Shown piece by piece: positions 37,571-48,564 of a stretch of 64,000 bases of DNA. The DNA is taken from positions 620,001 to 684,000 of the forward strand of contig JAPZRO010000004.1 in assembly GCA_027531395.1 (NCBI GenBank), written 5' to 3'. This DNA is from Porphyrobacter sp. (GTDB taxonomy: Bacteria > Pseudomonadota > Alphaproteobacteria > Sphingomonadales > Sphingomonadaceae). The translations under genes and the position numbers were made by a program. How positions within the stretch are numbered: the stretch's first letter is position 1; the number at the start of each line of letters is the position of its first letter. The notes under the pieces were generated by a model. The model was not told the origin of the DNA and did no database searches. It saw only the letters and a list, made by a program, of their open reading frames with translations.

Positions 37571-39238
37571 ATGCTGACCCGCCTCTCGATCCGCAACATC
37601 GTCCTCATCGAAGCGCTCGATCTCGACTTCGCGCGCGGGCTGGGCGTGCTGACGGGGGAGACGGGGGCGGGCAAGTCGATCCTGCTCGATGCGCTGGGGC
37701 TGGTTCTGGGCGACCGCGCTGAGACAAGTCTGGTTCGCGCCGGGGAGGACAAGGCCAGCGTCACCGCCAGCTTCGAATTCGCCGCGCTGCCGGCCAGCAT
37801 CGCCGCCGCGCTCGACGATGCCGAGATCGCCATCGAACCGGGCGAGCCGCTGCTGATCCGTCGCCAGATCAAGGCGGACGGGGGCTCCAAGGCCTTCATC
37901 AACGATCAGCCGGCAAGCGTCGCCCTGCTGCGCGAACTCGCGCCCGCGCTGGTCGAACTCCACGGCCAGCACGATGATCGCGGCCTCGTGAACCCGCGCG
38001 GCCACCGGGCGCTGCTCGATCGCTATGCCGGGACGGACGTGGCGGGGTTGGAGCGCGCTTACGCCGACTGGGCGCGCACCGAAGCCCAGCTTTCCGAAGC
38101 GCGCGGAAGCGTGGAGCAGGCCAAGGCCGATCAGGACCTGCTGATCGCGCATCTCGCTGAACTCGCCGCCTTGGAGCCGGTGGCGGGCGAAGAAGAACGC
38201 CTCGCGCTGGCCCGCGCCGATATGCAGAAAGGCGAGAAGCTCTCGGGCGATCTCGAAGACCTGCGCCACCTGTGGGAGGGTTCGGATTCGCCGCTCGCCG
38301 CGCTGCGGGTCGCCGCGCGCAAGCTTGACCGGATCGCCGAGCAGCACCCCCTGCTGGCCGAGGCGCTGGCGGCGCTTGACCGCGCGGTGATCGAGGCGAG
38401 CGAGGCCGAGGACAAGCTCGCCAAGGCCGCCGAGGCGCTGGTGCATGATCCGATGGAGCTCGAACGCGCCGAAACCCGCCTGTTCGACCTGCGCGCCGCA
38501 GCCCGCAAGCACCGCTGCGAGGTCGACGATTTGCCCGAACTGATGCGCACCATGCGCGTCCGCCTCGACGCGATCGAGGGCGGGGAGGCGCAACTGGACG
38601 CGCTCGAGGCGGCGGCCAAGGAAGCCCGCAGCGCCTATGTCGCGGCGGCGGAAAAGGCGCACGCGGCGCGTACGGCGGCGGCGGGGAAACTCGATGCGGC
38701 GGTGGCGGCGGAGCTAGCGCCCTTGAAGCTCGACGCCGCGAAGTTCCGCACGCAGGTGGCGAAACTGGCTGAGGAGCGCTGGGGCGCACACGGCATGGAT
38801 GCGGTCGAGTTCCTGATCTCGACCAACCCCGGTGCGGACTTCGCACCGCTGAACAAGATCGCGTCCGGCGGGGAGCTCTCGCGCTTCATCCTCGCGCTCA
38901 AGGTCGCGCTGGCGGAGCAGGGCGGGGCGGCGACGATCATCTTCGACGAGATTGACCGCGGCGTGGGCGGGGCGGTCGCCTCCGCCATCGGCGAGCGGTT
39001 GGCGCGGCTGGCGGCCAATGAGGGCCAGTTGCTGGCCGTGACGCACTCACCCCAGGTCGCGGCGCGCGGTGGACAGCATTACATGATCGCCAAGGCCTCC
39101 AGCGGCACGGTGACGAAGACGAGCGTTGTGCTGCTCGATGCGGCAGGCCGGCAGGAGGAGATCGCGCGGATGCTGTCTGGGGCGGAGGTCACCCCCGAAG
39201 CCCGCGCGCAGGCGGACCGGCTGCTGGAGGGGGTCTAG
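37571..39238 (+). CDS. recN: DNA repair protein RecN
   Basis: A 555-residue SMC-like ATPase in double-strand break repair. It starts MLTRLSIRNIVLIEALDLDF, with Walker A GETGAGKSILLDAL, a coiled-coil centre (residues about 160-370), the signature KIASGGELSRFILALKVAL, Walker B IIFDEIDRGVGGAVA and a D/H-loop LLAVTHSPQVAARGGQHY. Length normal. Likely its own promoter in the 236-bp gap from the chrA start. Confidence 0.96.
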   Translation: MLTRLSIRNIVLIEALDLDFARGLGVLTGETGAGKSILLDALGLVLGDRAETSLVRAGEDKASVTASFEFAALPASIAAALDDAEIAIEPGEPLLIRRQIKADGGSKAFINDQPASVALLRELAPALVELHGQHDDRGLVNPRGHRALLDRYAGTDVAGLERAYADWARTEAQLSEARGSVEQAKADQDLLIAHLAELAALEPVAGEEERLALARADMQKGEKLSGDLEDLRHLWEGSDSPLAALRVAARKLDRIAEQHPLLAEALAALDRAVIEASEAEDKLAKAAEALVHDPMELERAETRLFDLRAAARKHRCEVDDLPELMRTMRVRLDAIEGGEAQLDALEAAAKEARSAYVAAAEKAHAARTAAAGKLDAAVAAELAPLKLDAAKFRTQVAKLAEERWGAHGMDAVEFLISTNPGADFAPLNKIASGGELSRFILALKVALAEQGGAATIIFDEIDRGVGGAVASAIGERLARLAANEGQLLAVTHSPQVAARGGQHYMIAKASSGTVTKTSVVLLDAAGRQEEIARMLSGAEVTPEARAQADRLLEGV

Positions 39239-39262
39239 TCCCCGCGCTCTGCGGGCAGAACC

Positions 39263-39300
39263 GAACCTGCCGCAAGCTGCAAGACCTCTGCGGCAGGTTC
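39263..39300. terminator. hairpin between convergent recN and secreted-protein gene
   Basis: GAACCTGCCGCA (39263-39274) and its exact complement TGCGGCAGGTTC (39289-39300) form a 12-bp stem with a 14-nt loop 24 bp after the recN stop. The convergent gene ends at 39314, so it may serve both strands. No T-run. Confidence 0.6.
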
Positions 39301-39313
39301 CGTCTGGTTGCGC

Positions 39314-39790
39314 TTACGGCTGGCCGTACCACTGCCCGGTGCCGCGCGAGGCGTTGGTCGAAAACCATTCCATGGTCATGAGGCCGTTGCGCCCCTTCGC
39401 TTCGCCCGCAGTGCCCTGAATTCCGCCGACACAGCCGAGCGGCGTTTGCGGCCCGGGTTCGCCCACCCAGTTGCATCCCCAGATCACCGACGCGGTTCCG
39501 GTGTTGTCCTTCGTGGTGCAGCTCATATGGAGGTCGAACAGGCCGTTGTCGGGCTGGTCCATGCCGACGCAGCGCACGGTGCCCTTTTGCACCGATCCGT
39601 CCTGATAGGTGGTCGTGTAGGCCCCGTCGACGACTCCGCCCGCACCGGTGCGCTTGCCGTCCGGCCCCGTCATTCCGCCAATGGATTCAACGGGTTTCCA
39701 GGTGACATCATAAGTGAAACTCTGCGCCATTGCAGCACTCGAAAAAAGCGCCGGAACGATGCTGACGAATAGTAATGTTTTGATTGTCAT
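39314..39790 (-). CDS. small secreted protein of unknown function
   Basis: A 158-residue protein with a clear signal peptide (MTIKTLLFVSIVPALFSSAAMAQ); the start at 39790 follows GGGGGAGAC. The mature part is rich in Gly, Thr and Trp with four Cys (SFTYDVTWKPVESIGGMTGPDGKRTG, GTVRCVGMDQPDNG, HMSCTTKD, IWGCNWVG, LGCVGG). No family recognised; a beta-rich periplasmic fold is likely. The upstream region is unusually AT-rich for this genome. Confidence 0.7.
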   Translation of the reverse strand: MTIKTLLFVSIVPALFSSAAMAQSFTYDVTWKPVESIGGMTGPDGKRTGAGGVVDGAYTTTYQDGSVQKGTVRCVGMDQPDNGLFDLHMSCTTKDNTGTASVIWGCNWVGEPGPQTPLGCVGGIQGTAGEAKGRNGLMTMEWFSTNASRGTGQWYGQP

Positions 39791-40139
39791 GATTATGAGT
39801 CTCCCCCAAATCTGCAAGTTTAATTATACTTGCAGAAAATCTTGCGTTTTTTCGCAACCCGGGGATTTATAAAACATGTTTTTAGAAATTATACAAATGT
39901 GATTCAACAAGACAATGAATCGGTTGTATTTAATTAGATCGATAATTTTGATTGATTGATTGATCGATCGCAAAGATATTTCGTGGGGAAACAGCGCCCC
40001 GGGGCTGGTGTGGGACTTTTCCGCCATGAACTGATCGGGCATAGGCATCACTGAAGACATCGTTCCGATGGCGTGCAGCCACAGCGTCGAAATCGTCCAA
40101 ACCCGAGCGCTCAGGCGCAAGCCGGTTGCAGGAGATGGC
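39791..40139. promoter_or_regulatory. AT-rich intergenic region with TATAAT box inside a dyad
   Basis: 349 bp between divergent genes; the first 190 bp are far more AT-rich than the genome. Read on the minus strand, a perfect TATAAT (39823-39828) lies about 33 nt from the ATG of the secreted protein and sits inside TCTGCAAGT-N8-ACTTGCAGA (39811-39836). A (TTGA)n run occurs at about 39948-39965. No additional gene seen. Confidence 0.5.
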
Positions 40140-41039
40140 ATGAGTGCTTTCCGCCCCCTCCTTTCGCTTCTCTTCCTCGCAACCGCCTGCACGCCTGCCA
40201 CGCCAGCACCCGAGGAGGCCTCGCCCATGGTGCACCCCAACAACGCCACCTATGGCACCGACGCCAACCTTCCCGCCTCCAAGCCTGACGCGATCCTGCG
40301 CTACGCCGACCATCCGCGCGGTTTTGCCGAATTGCGGCTGCCAGAAGGCAAGGGCCCGTTCCCGCTCGCGGTGATCTATCATGGCGGGTGCTGGAAGACG
40401 GGCATCGCCTCGCAGGCCTACATGGCCCCACTCGCCACGCGCTGGCAGCAGGAGGGCATCGCCACGCTCAATGTCGATTACCGCGAGGTCGGGGACGGGG
40501 GCGGGTGGCCGGGCTCTTTCGTCGACTGGGCGGCTTCGGCGAAGCTGATCGAGGAGGTCGCCGCTAAGCACCCCATCGACCGTGCCCGCGTGACGTTAGT
40601 CGGCCATTCGGCGGGCGGGCTCCCCGCAATCTGGCTGGCGAGCGCGAGCGGGGAGGGCGGCCCGGTGGGCAAGCGCGCTGCGATCAAGGCGCGCGCGGCG
40701 ATCGTGCTCGACGGGCCGGGCGATGTCGGGGCCGAGCAGCCTGCCTTCGACGCGCTGTGCCAGTTCTCGGCGGTCGCGCCCTTCATCGGCACCCCCGCGC
40801 CCGCGCGCACCAGCGAGATCTCGCCCGCTGCCCATGCGCCGCAGCTGGCGCGGGTGTTGTTCGTGCAGGCCAAGCTCCCCGCGCCCTCCGCCGCAACGCA
40901 GGCCGCGCTGGGGGCTGGCGGGGCGAAGGTCACCATCCGCGAGAACATCGGGCAAAGCCATTTTGCGATCATCACCCCCGGCAACCCCGTCCACGATGCG
41001 AACGAAGCGGCGATGCTGGCAGTGCTGCGGGGCGAATAA
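40140..41039 (+). CDS. alpha/beta hydrolase lipoprotein (BD-FAE/esterase-like)
   Basis: A 299-residue protein from ATG 40140 (ribosome site AGGAGA). Lipoprotein signal with LFLATAC (Cys17). Alpha/beta-hydrolase core: oxyanion HGGCW in AVIYHGGCWKTG, DYREVGDGGGWPGS, nucleophile LVGHSAGGLPAIW, and a C-terminal His in GQSHFAIITPG. Probably an esterase or peptidase anchored to a membrane; substrate unknown. It has a close paralogue directly downstream (58 bp). Confidence 0.82.
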   Translation: MSAFRPLLSLLFLATACTPATPAPEEASPMVHPNNATYGTDANLPASKPDAILRYADHPRGFAELRLPEGKGPFPLAVIYHGGCWKTGIASQAYMAPLATRWQQEGIATLNVDYREVGDGGGWPGSFVDWAASAKLIEEVAAKHPIDRARVTLVGHSAGGLPAIWLASASGEGGPVGKRAAIKARAAIVLDGPGDVGAEQPAFDALCQFSAVAPFIGTPAPARTSEISPAAHAPQLARVLFVQAKLPAPSAATQAALGAGGAKVTIRENIGQSHFAIITPGNPVHDANEAAMLAVLRGE

Positions 41040-41097
41040 GGGGTTTCTGTGCGCCGCCGCGCTGCGCTATGCTGCTGCTATCCAAGGGGAGAATGCC

Positions 41098-44170
<3,073 letters not shown>

Positions 44171-44191
44171 GCGGCGAGCGGGGGAGGGGCG

Positions 44192-45388
44192 ATGCGCAGG
44201 ATAGCAAAGTGGCTCGCGGTGCTGGCGCTGATCGCCGTGATAGGCCTCGCCGCCGCCTGGGCGACCTCGCCCGATCCCAAGGGCAATCCGGCGACTTTCG
44301 AGGAGACGGCGCTCGCTCCCCAACTCGCCCCGATGGCCGAGGCGCTGACGCTGGCGGTCTATCGCGGGGAAGATGGAATGCCGGCCACGCTGCTGGTCAC
44401 CGGCTTCGACGGGACGTCGGTGACGGGCATCCCGCTCGCCGCGCTGGGGGCTGACGAGACCGGCGATCCGCTGCGCGATCTCGCCACGCTCCCCCGCCTG
44501 CCGGGCGCCGCCGCCGCGCTGCCAGCCAGCCCGCGCCTGCGCCTGCCCTACGCGGCGCTGCTGCCGTCGGCCCCGAGCGGCACCATCCACATCGGCACCG
44601 GCACCAATTTCCCCGAACACGCCGAAGAGGCGAACAGCGGATCGGTGTTCCAGTTTCCCAAGTTCGGCGCCGCTAGCCCTGCGCGCACGACCATCGCCGC
44701 GCAGCCGGGCATCCTGCTCGATTACGAGGTCGAACTGTGCATGCGCTTCGACCGCGACATTGCCAGCCTCGCCGATTTCGACGCGGCGCTGAAAGGCGTG
44801 TTCCTGTGCGGCGATTTCACCAATCGCAACGCGCTGGTGGAGCTCGCCGATCCCGACAATCTCGATTCCGGCACCGGCTTTTCCGACGCCAAGAGCGGCC
44901 CCGGCCACTTCCCCTCCGGCCCCTTTCTGGTGGTGCCGCGCGACTGGCAACGGTTTGTCGCCGACACGCGCATGACCACCGCGGTCAACGGCGAGCGGCG
45001 GCAGGATGCGCGCGGGGGCGAGATGGTAATGGACTTCCGCGCCCTCGTCGCCAAGGCGCTGGGTGACATGGAACGCCCGCGCTTTCTCTATCGCGGGGGC
45101 TTTAACCGGCTGGCACCGCAGGGCCGGATCACGGCGGACATGACGCTGATGTCGGGAACCTCGGAAGGCGTGATCTTCACCCCGCCGTCGCGCGCGGACA
45201 TGATCGAGGGCGGGCTCGCCTATCTGCTGGGCAGCGGGCCGCTTTCGGGTGAGGGGCTGGTCGATAGAGTGAAGCGCGAATTTCTCGCCAACGAGCTGGC
45301 GAGCGGACATTTCCTCCAGCCCGGCGACCGCGTGCGCCATGGCTCGAACTGGCTCGGCGAGATTGAGGTGGAGGTGATAGCGCCATGA
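44192..45388 (+). CDS. fumarylacetoacetate hydrolase family protein with N-terminal membrane anchor
   Basis: A 398-residue protein. Residues 1-25 form a basic-hydrophobic anchor or signal (MRRIAKWLAVLALIAVIGLAAAWA), unusual for the normally cytosolic FAH family. The C-terminal two-thirds carry FAH-like features: TGTNFPEHAEEANSG, metal-type acidic residues in LDYEVELCM, CGDFTNRNALV, FSDAKSGPGHFPSGPFLVV, GTSEGVIFTPP and QPGDRVRHGSNWLGEIEVEV. Probably a C-C hydrolase or isomerase-like enzyme acting in the periplasm; substrate unknown. The stop overlaps the cinA-like ATG (ATGA). Confidence 0.75.
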   Translation: MRRIAKWLAVLALIAVIGLAAAWATSPDPKGNPATFEETALAPQLAPMAEALTLAVYRGEDGMPATLLVTGFDGTSVTGIPLAALGADETGDPLRDLATLPRLPGAAAALPASPRLRLPYAALLPSAPSGTIHIGTGTNFPEHAEEANSGSVFQFPKFGAASPARTTIAAQPGILLDYEVELCMRFDRDIASLADFDAALKGVFLCGDFTNRNALVELADPDNLDSGTGFSDAKSGPGHFPSGPFLVVPRDWQRFVADTRMTTAVNGERRQDARGGEMVMDFRALVAKALGDMERPRFLYRGGFNRLAPQGRITADMTLMSGTSEGVIFTPPSRADMIEGGLAYLLGSGPLSGEGLVDRVKREFLANELASGHFLQPGDRVRHGSNWLGEIEVEVIAP

Positions 45389-45882
45389 GCGACTTGCTTA
45401 CCGAACTCCACCCTCAGGCCCTGCGCATCGCGGCTCTGCTGCGCGCGCGGGGGGAGAAGGTCGCGGTGGCGGATGGGGCCACGGGGGGGCTCATCGCGGC
45501 CACGCTGCTGACCGTCCCCGGCGCGCTCGACTTTTTCGTGGGCGGCGGCGTGGTCTATTCCTTTCGCGCCCGCGACGTGTTGTTCGCCCTGCCGCGCGAG
45601 GCCTACAAGGGGATGCGCGGGGCGAGCGATGACTATGCGCTGCTGCAGGCCCGCGCGGTCCGCGACAATTTCGGCGCGGAATGGGGGCTGGCGGAGAGCG
45701 GTTCGGTCGGCGGATCGAGCCACCCCAGCGGTGCGCCCGCCGGGCGCTCGGTCGCCGCGCTGGCGGGGCCGGGGGGCGAGCACACCCGCCTGCTCGAAAC
45801 CGCCTCGGATAACCGCATCGCCAACATGGCCGCCTTCACCCGCAACGCGCTGGCGCTGCTCGAAGACACCCTCGCACAATAA
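45385..45882 (+). CDS. CinA C-terminal domain protein, degenerate active site
   Basis: A 165-residue protein with the layout of the CinA C-domain/PncC (NMN amidohydrolase): ADGATGGLIAATLLTVPGALDFFVGGGVVYSF and a C-terminal helix. The diagnostic AESCTGG is ADGATGG (residues 29-35: Glu-Ser-Cys replaced), and YSNxAK is YSFRAR (Lys replaced). The GIAGPxGG region is also altered. NMN deamidation is therefore doubtful. Overlaps the FAH-like gene by 4 bp and may function with it. Confidence 0.75.
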   Translation: MSDLLTELHPQALRIAALLRARGEKVAVADGATGGLIAATLLTVPGALDFFVGGGVVYSFRARDVLFALPREAYKGMRGASDDYALLQARAVRDNFGAEWGLAESGSVGGSSHPSGAPAGRSVAALAGPGGEHTRLLETASDNRIANMAAFTRNALALLEDTLAQ

Positions 45883-45895
45883 TTTTCGTCCCCCC

Positions 45896-45922
45896 TGTCG
45901 AATCCCCGTTGCCAGCTGCGTC
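45896..45922 (+). promoter_or_regulatory. ECF42-type promoter upstream of the DGPF gene
   Basis: TGTCGA (45896-45901), a 17-nt spacer, then CGTC (45919-45922), about 50 bp before the DGPF-protein ATG. This matches the bipartite motif (TGTCGA at -35, CGA/TC at -10) that I recall being reported for ECF42 sigma factors. The sigma gene is the second gene of the unit, so it is probably autoregulated. Confidence 0.6.
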
Positions 45923-45973
45923 TCCCTGTCAGAGCCTCGCCACTTCCGGCGGGGCCGATGACGGAGACGACCC

Positions 45974-46333
45974 ATGCAATTCATGTTGATGATCAATGAG
46001 GACGAGAGCGCCTATGCGGGCGAGGGCGGCGCGGCGCTGCTGGAGGCGACGCTGGCGGGGCACATGAAGCTCGCCGAGGATCTGGTCGCGGCCGGCGTGC
46101 CCTTCTCGGGCGAGCGGCTGAAGCCTGCCGCCACCGCCACCACCTTGCGCTTCGATCACGGCGCTGAGTCGCTGCATGACGGCCCCTTTGCCGAGACCCA
46201 CGAGGAGCTCGGCGGGTTCTACATCATCGATGTCGCCAGCCTCGACGAGGCGCTCGCATGGGCGCGGCGCATTCCGGTGCCCAAGGGCGGGATCGAGGTG
46301 CGCCCGGTCTGGCCGATGGGGGCCGAAGGCTGA
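45974..46333 (+). CDS. DGPF-domain (YCII-related) protein
   Basis: A 119-residue YCII/DGPF-family protein: MQFMLMINEDESAYAGEGG, GERLKPAATATTLRF, the signature HDGPFAETHEELGGFYIIDV, and ALAWARRIPVPKGGIEVRPVW. DGPF proteins are the characteristic genomic partners of ECF42 sigma factors; their biochemical role is not settled. The stop lies directly at or inside the start of the sigma gene, indicating coupling. Confidence 0.9.
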   Translation: MQFMLMINEDESAYAGEGGAALLEATLAGHMKLAEDLVAAGVPFSGERLKPAATATTLRFDHGAESLHDGPFAETHEELGGFYIIDVASLDEALAWARRIPVPKGGIEVRPVWPMGAEG

Positions 46334-46356
46334 ACCCGGCGCTGGCCGAGGCGATC

Positions 46357-47544
46357 ATGGCGGCGCGGCCCCGCGTGGTGGCCGCGCTTGCCGCCCATTT
46401 GCGCGATCTCGATGTGGCGGAGGAGGCCTTTGCCGGTGCCGCCGCATCCTGCCTCGCGCTCGCCGAACCGCCGCGCGATGTGCCTGCGTGGCTATTCGTC
46501 GCGGGCAAGCGCCGCGCGCTCGATGCCCTGCGCAAGGCCCGCGCCGAAGCGCGCACGGCCGAGCGACATGCGGAGGTCGCCGAGATGGCCGATATCCTCA
46601 CGCTCCCCGAACCGATCCCCGACGAGCGGCTGCGGCTGCTGTTCATCTGCTGCCACCCCGCGATTGCCCCCGAGGCGCGCACCGCGCTGGCGCTGAAGGT
46701 GATCTGCGGCCTGCCGGTCAGCGCGATCGCGCGGCTGTTCGTGGTGAGCGAAGCCACCATGTTCCAGCGCATCACCCGCGCCAAGTTGAAGGTGCGCGAG
46801 GCGGGGATCGCCTTCGAACTGCCGCCCCGGCGCGACTGGCCCGCGCGGCTGGAGGCGGTGCTGCTCGCGCTCGAACTCGCCTTCACCGCCGCCTATGCCG
46901 ATGCCGGGGGCGAGCTTTCGGCCGATCTGGGCGAGGATCTCGGCGGCGAGGTCGAGCGGCTGGCGCTGCTGGTGGCCGAGCTGTTGCCCGAGGAGCCCGA
47001 GGCGCTGGGCCTTGCCGCGCTGGTGCTGCTGGCGCGGTCAAGGGCCGGGGCGCGGGTCGACGGGCAGGGCGCGATGGTGCCGCTCTCGCAGCAGGATTGT
47101 GCCTTGTGGGACGGGGTGCGGATCGAGCGGGCGCGGGCGCTGATGGCGCAGGCCGCGCGGGCCGGTCGGTCGGGGCCGTGTCAGGTGATGGCGGCGATCC
47201 AGCTCACCCACGCGCGCCGCGCCTTTGACGGGGTGGTGGACTGGAGCGCGGTGTTGCGGCTGTATGATGTGCTGCAGGTTCTGCGGCCCTCGCCGATGGT
47301 GGCGCTGAGCCGTGCGCTCGCGCTGGCGCAGGTCGAGGGGGCAGAGGCGGGGCTGGCGGCGCTCGCTGCGCTCCCCGCTGAGCGGCTGGCGCTGGCGCGG
47401 CCGTTCCATGTCGCGCGCGCCGATCTGCTGGCGCGCACCGGGCAGGCGGCGGAAGCGAGGGCAGCGCTCGATGCCGCGCTGGTGCTCGATCCCCCTCGCG
47501 CCGAGCGGCTGTGGCTGGAGGCGCGGCGGGCGGGGTTGGTATAG
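46357..47544 (+). CDS. ECF42-type sigma factor with long C-terminal extension
   Basis: A 395-residue (from ATG 46357) ECF sigma factor. Region 2-like AAHLRDLDVAEEAFAGAAASCLAL and DVPAWLFVAGKRRALDALRKARAE; the linker LRLLFICCHPAIAPEARTALALKVICGLPVSAIARLF; and region 4 HTH VSEATMFQRITRAKLKVREAG. A helical extension of about 200 residues with TPR-like repeats follows, typical of ECF42 (TPR domain, ...ALAQVEGAEAGLAALAALP). An earlier start (CTG 46330 or ATG 46258) is possible. No anti-sigma gene is present; the extension is thought to control activity. Confidence 0.85.
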   Translation: MAARPRVVAALAAHLRDLDVAEEAFAGAAASCLALAEPPRDVPAWLFVAGKRRALDALRKARAEARTAERHAEVAEMADILTLPEPIPDERLRLLFICCHPAIAPEARTALALKVICGLPVSAIARLFVVSEATMFQRITRAKLKVREAGIAFELPPRRDWPARLEAVLLALELAFTAAYADAGGELSADLGEDLGGEVERLALLVAELLPEEPEALGLAALVLLARSRAGARVDGQGAMVPLSQQDCALWDGVRIERARALMAQAARAGRSGPCQVMAAIQLTHARRAFDGVVDWSAVLRLYDVLQVLRPSPMVALSRALALAQVEGAEAGLAALAALPAERLALARPFHVARADLLARTGQAAEARAALDAALVLDPPRAERLWLEARRAGLV

Positions 47545-47548
47545 ATCC

Positions 47549-47629
47549 CCGTTCGCCCTGAGCTTGTCGAAGGGCCGCACTTCTTCTCGAAGGGGAAGGA
47601 CGGGGCTTCGACAGGCTCAGCCCGAACGG
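47549..47629. repeat. interspersed palindromic repeat, second copy
   Basis: CCGTTCGCCCTGAGCTTGTCGAAGG (47549-47573) and an inverted, diverged copy (47605-47629) fill the 93-bp gap between the convergent sigma-factor and prmA genes. The left arm is identical to the arm at 32918. It may act as a bidirectional transcription terminator. Confidence 0.85.
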
Positions 47630-47637
47630 TTGAATGT

Positions 47638-48564
47638 CTAGCGGCCGCGTCGCCGCCGCAGCCACAGGATCGCCCAGTCGCCGCGTTGCAGCCTTGCGGC
47701 CATGCGGAACCCCGCGCGGCGCATGGCGCGCTGCACTGCCTCCTCCTGCTCGCCCGCCAGCAATCCGGCGAGCAGCAGGCTGCCGCCGGGCGCAACGGCC
47801 TTGCCGAAATCCGGCGCGAGGCTCACCAGCGGGCCGGCGAGGATGTTTGCGATCAGCAGGTCGTAAGGGCCGCGAAGGCGCAGCAGCGGATCGTCCATCC
47901 CGTCGGCGACGATCATCACCGCCTCGCCCGCGCGCGGTCCCATCGGGATGCCGTTGGTGGCGGCGTTCTCCTCGACCACCGGTACGCAGACCGGATCGAT
48001 GTCGGTGAGGGTGCAGAGCGCGCGCGGCCACAGGGCGAGGGCGGCAAAGCCGAGCAGGCCCGTGCCGGTGCCGATGTCGGCGACATTGCGCACCGCCATG
48101 CCGCTTGCCTTCATGTGGCCGAGCATTTCGAGGCAGCCGGCGGTGGTGCGGTGCTGGCCAGTGCCGAAGGCTTGGCTGGCGGGAATGACGAAGTCGATCG
48201 CGTCAGGGTCGGCGGGGAAATCGGGGGTGTGGACATGGAAGCGCCCGGCGCGGATCGGCTCGACGCCTTGCTGGCTGAGGGTGACCCAGTCTTCCTCGGG
48301 CAGCTGCTCGATGGTGATCTTTGGCGCACCGCCTTCGAACAGGCCGGCGAGCGCGGCCTTCTCGGCCTTGCCGGGCTTCCGCGGATACCAGCCTTCGAGC
48401 ACCCAGTCGTCCGGCCGGTCCTCGGCCACTTCACGACCCGCGATCACCAGATCGTAGTCCCAGTCCTCGATCAGGTCATGCGCGAGCAGCGCCGCCTGCA
48501 CGACGGGCTTGGGGGCGAAGGCGGAGAGTTTCCACGTGGTGCTACCGGACAAAGCTCGCTCCAT
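47638..48564 (-). CDS. prmA: ribosomal protein L11 methyltransferase
   Basis: A 308-residue SAM-dependent methyltransferase. It has an N-terminal substrate domain (WYPRKPGKAEKAALAGLF ... VEPIRAGRFHVH), the PrmA signature AFGTGQHRTTAGCLEML, SAM motif I NVADIGTGTGLLGFAAL, ANILAGPLVSLAPDF and a C-terminal GDWAILWLRR. It trimethylates L11. The start at 48564 overlaps the end of the SDR gene by 23 bp, so the two are probably co-transcribed. Confidence 0.92.
   Translation of the reverse strand: MERALSGSTTWKLSAFAPKPVVQAALLAHDLIEDWDYDLVIAGREVAEDRPDDWVLEGWYPRKPGKAEKAALAGLFEGGAPKITIEQLPEEDWVTLSQQGVEPIRAGRFHVHTPDFPADPDAIDFVIPASQAFGTGQHRTTAGCLEMLGHMKASGMAVRNVADIGTGTGLLGFAALALWPRALCTLTDIDPVCVPVVEENAATNGIPMGPRAGEAVMIVADGMDDPLLRLRGPYDLLIANILAGPLVSLAPDFGKAVAPGGSLLLAGLLAGEQEEAVQRAMRRAGFRMAARLQRGDWAILWLRRRRGR

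Noticed and set aside
39948..39970. (TTGA)n run followed by TCGATCG
   Set aside because: Only about four units in an intergenic AT-rich patch; too short for a credible phase-variation tract.
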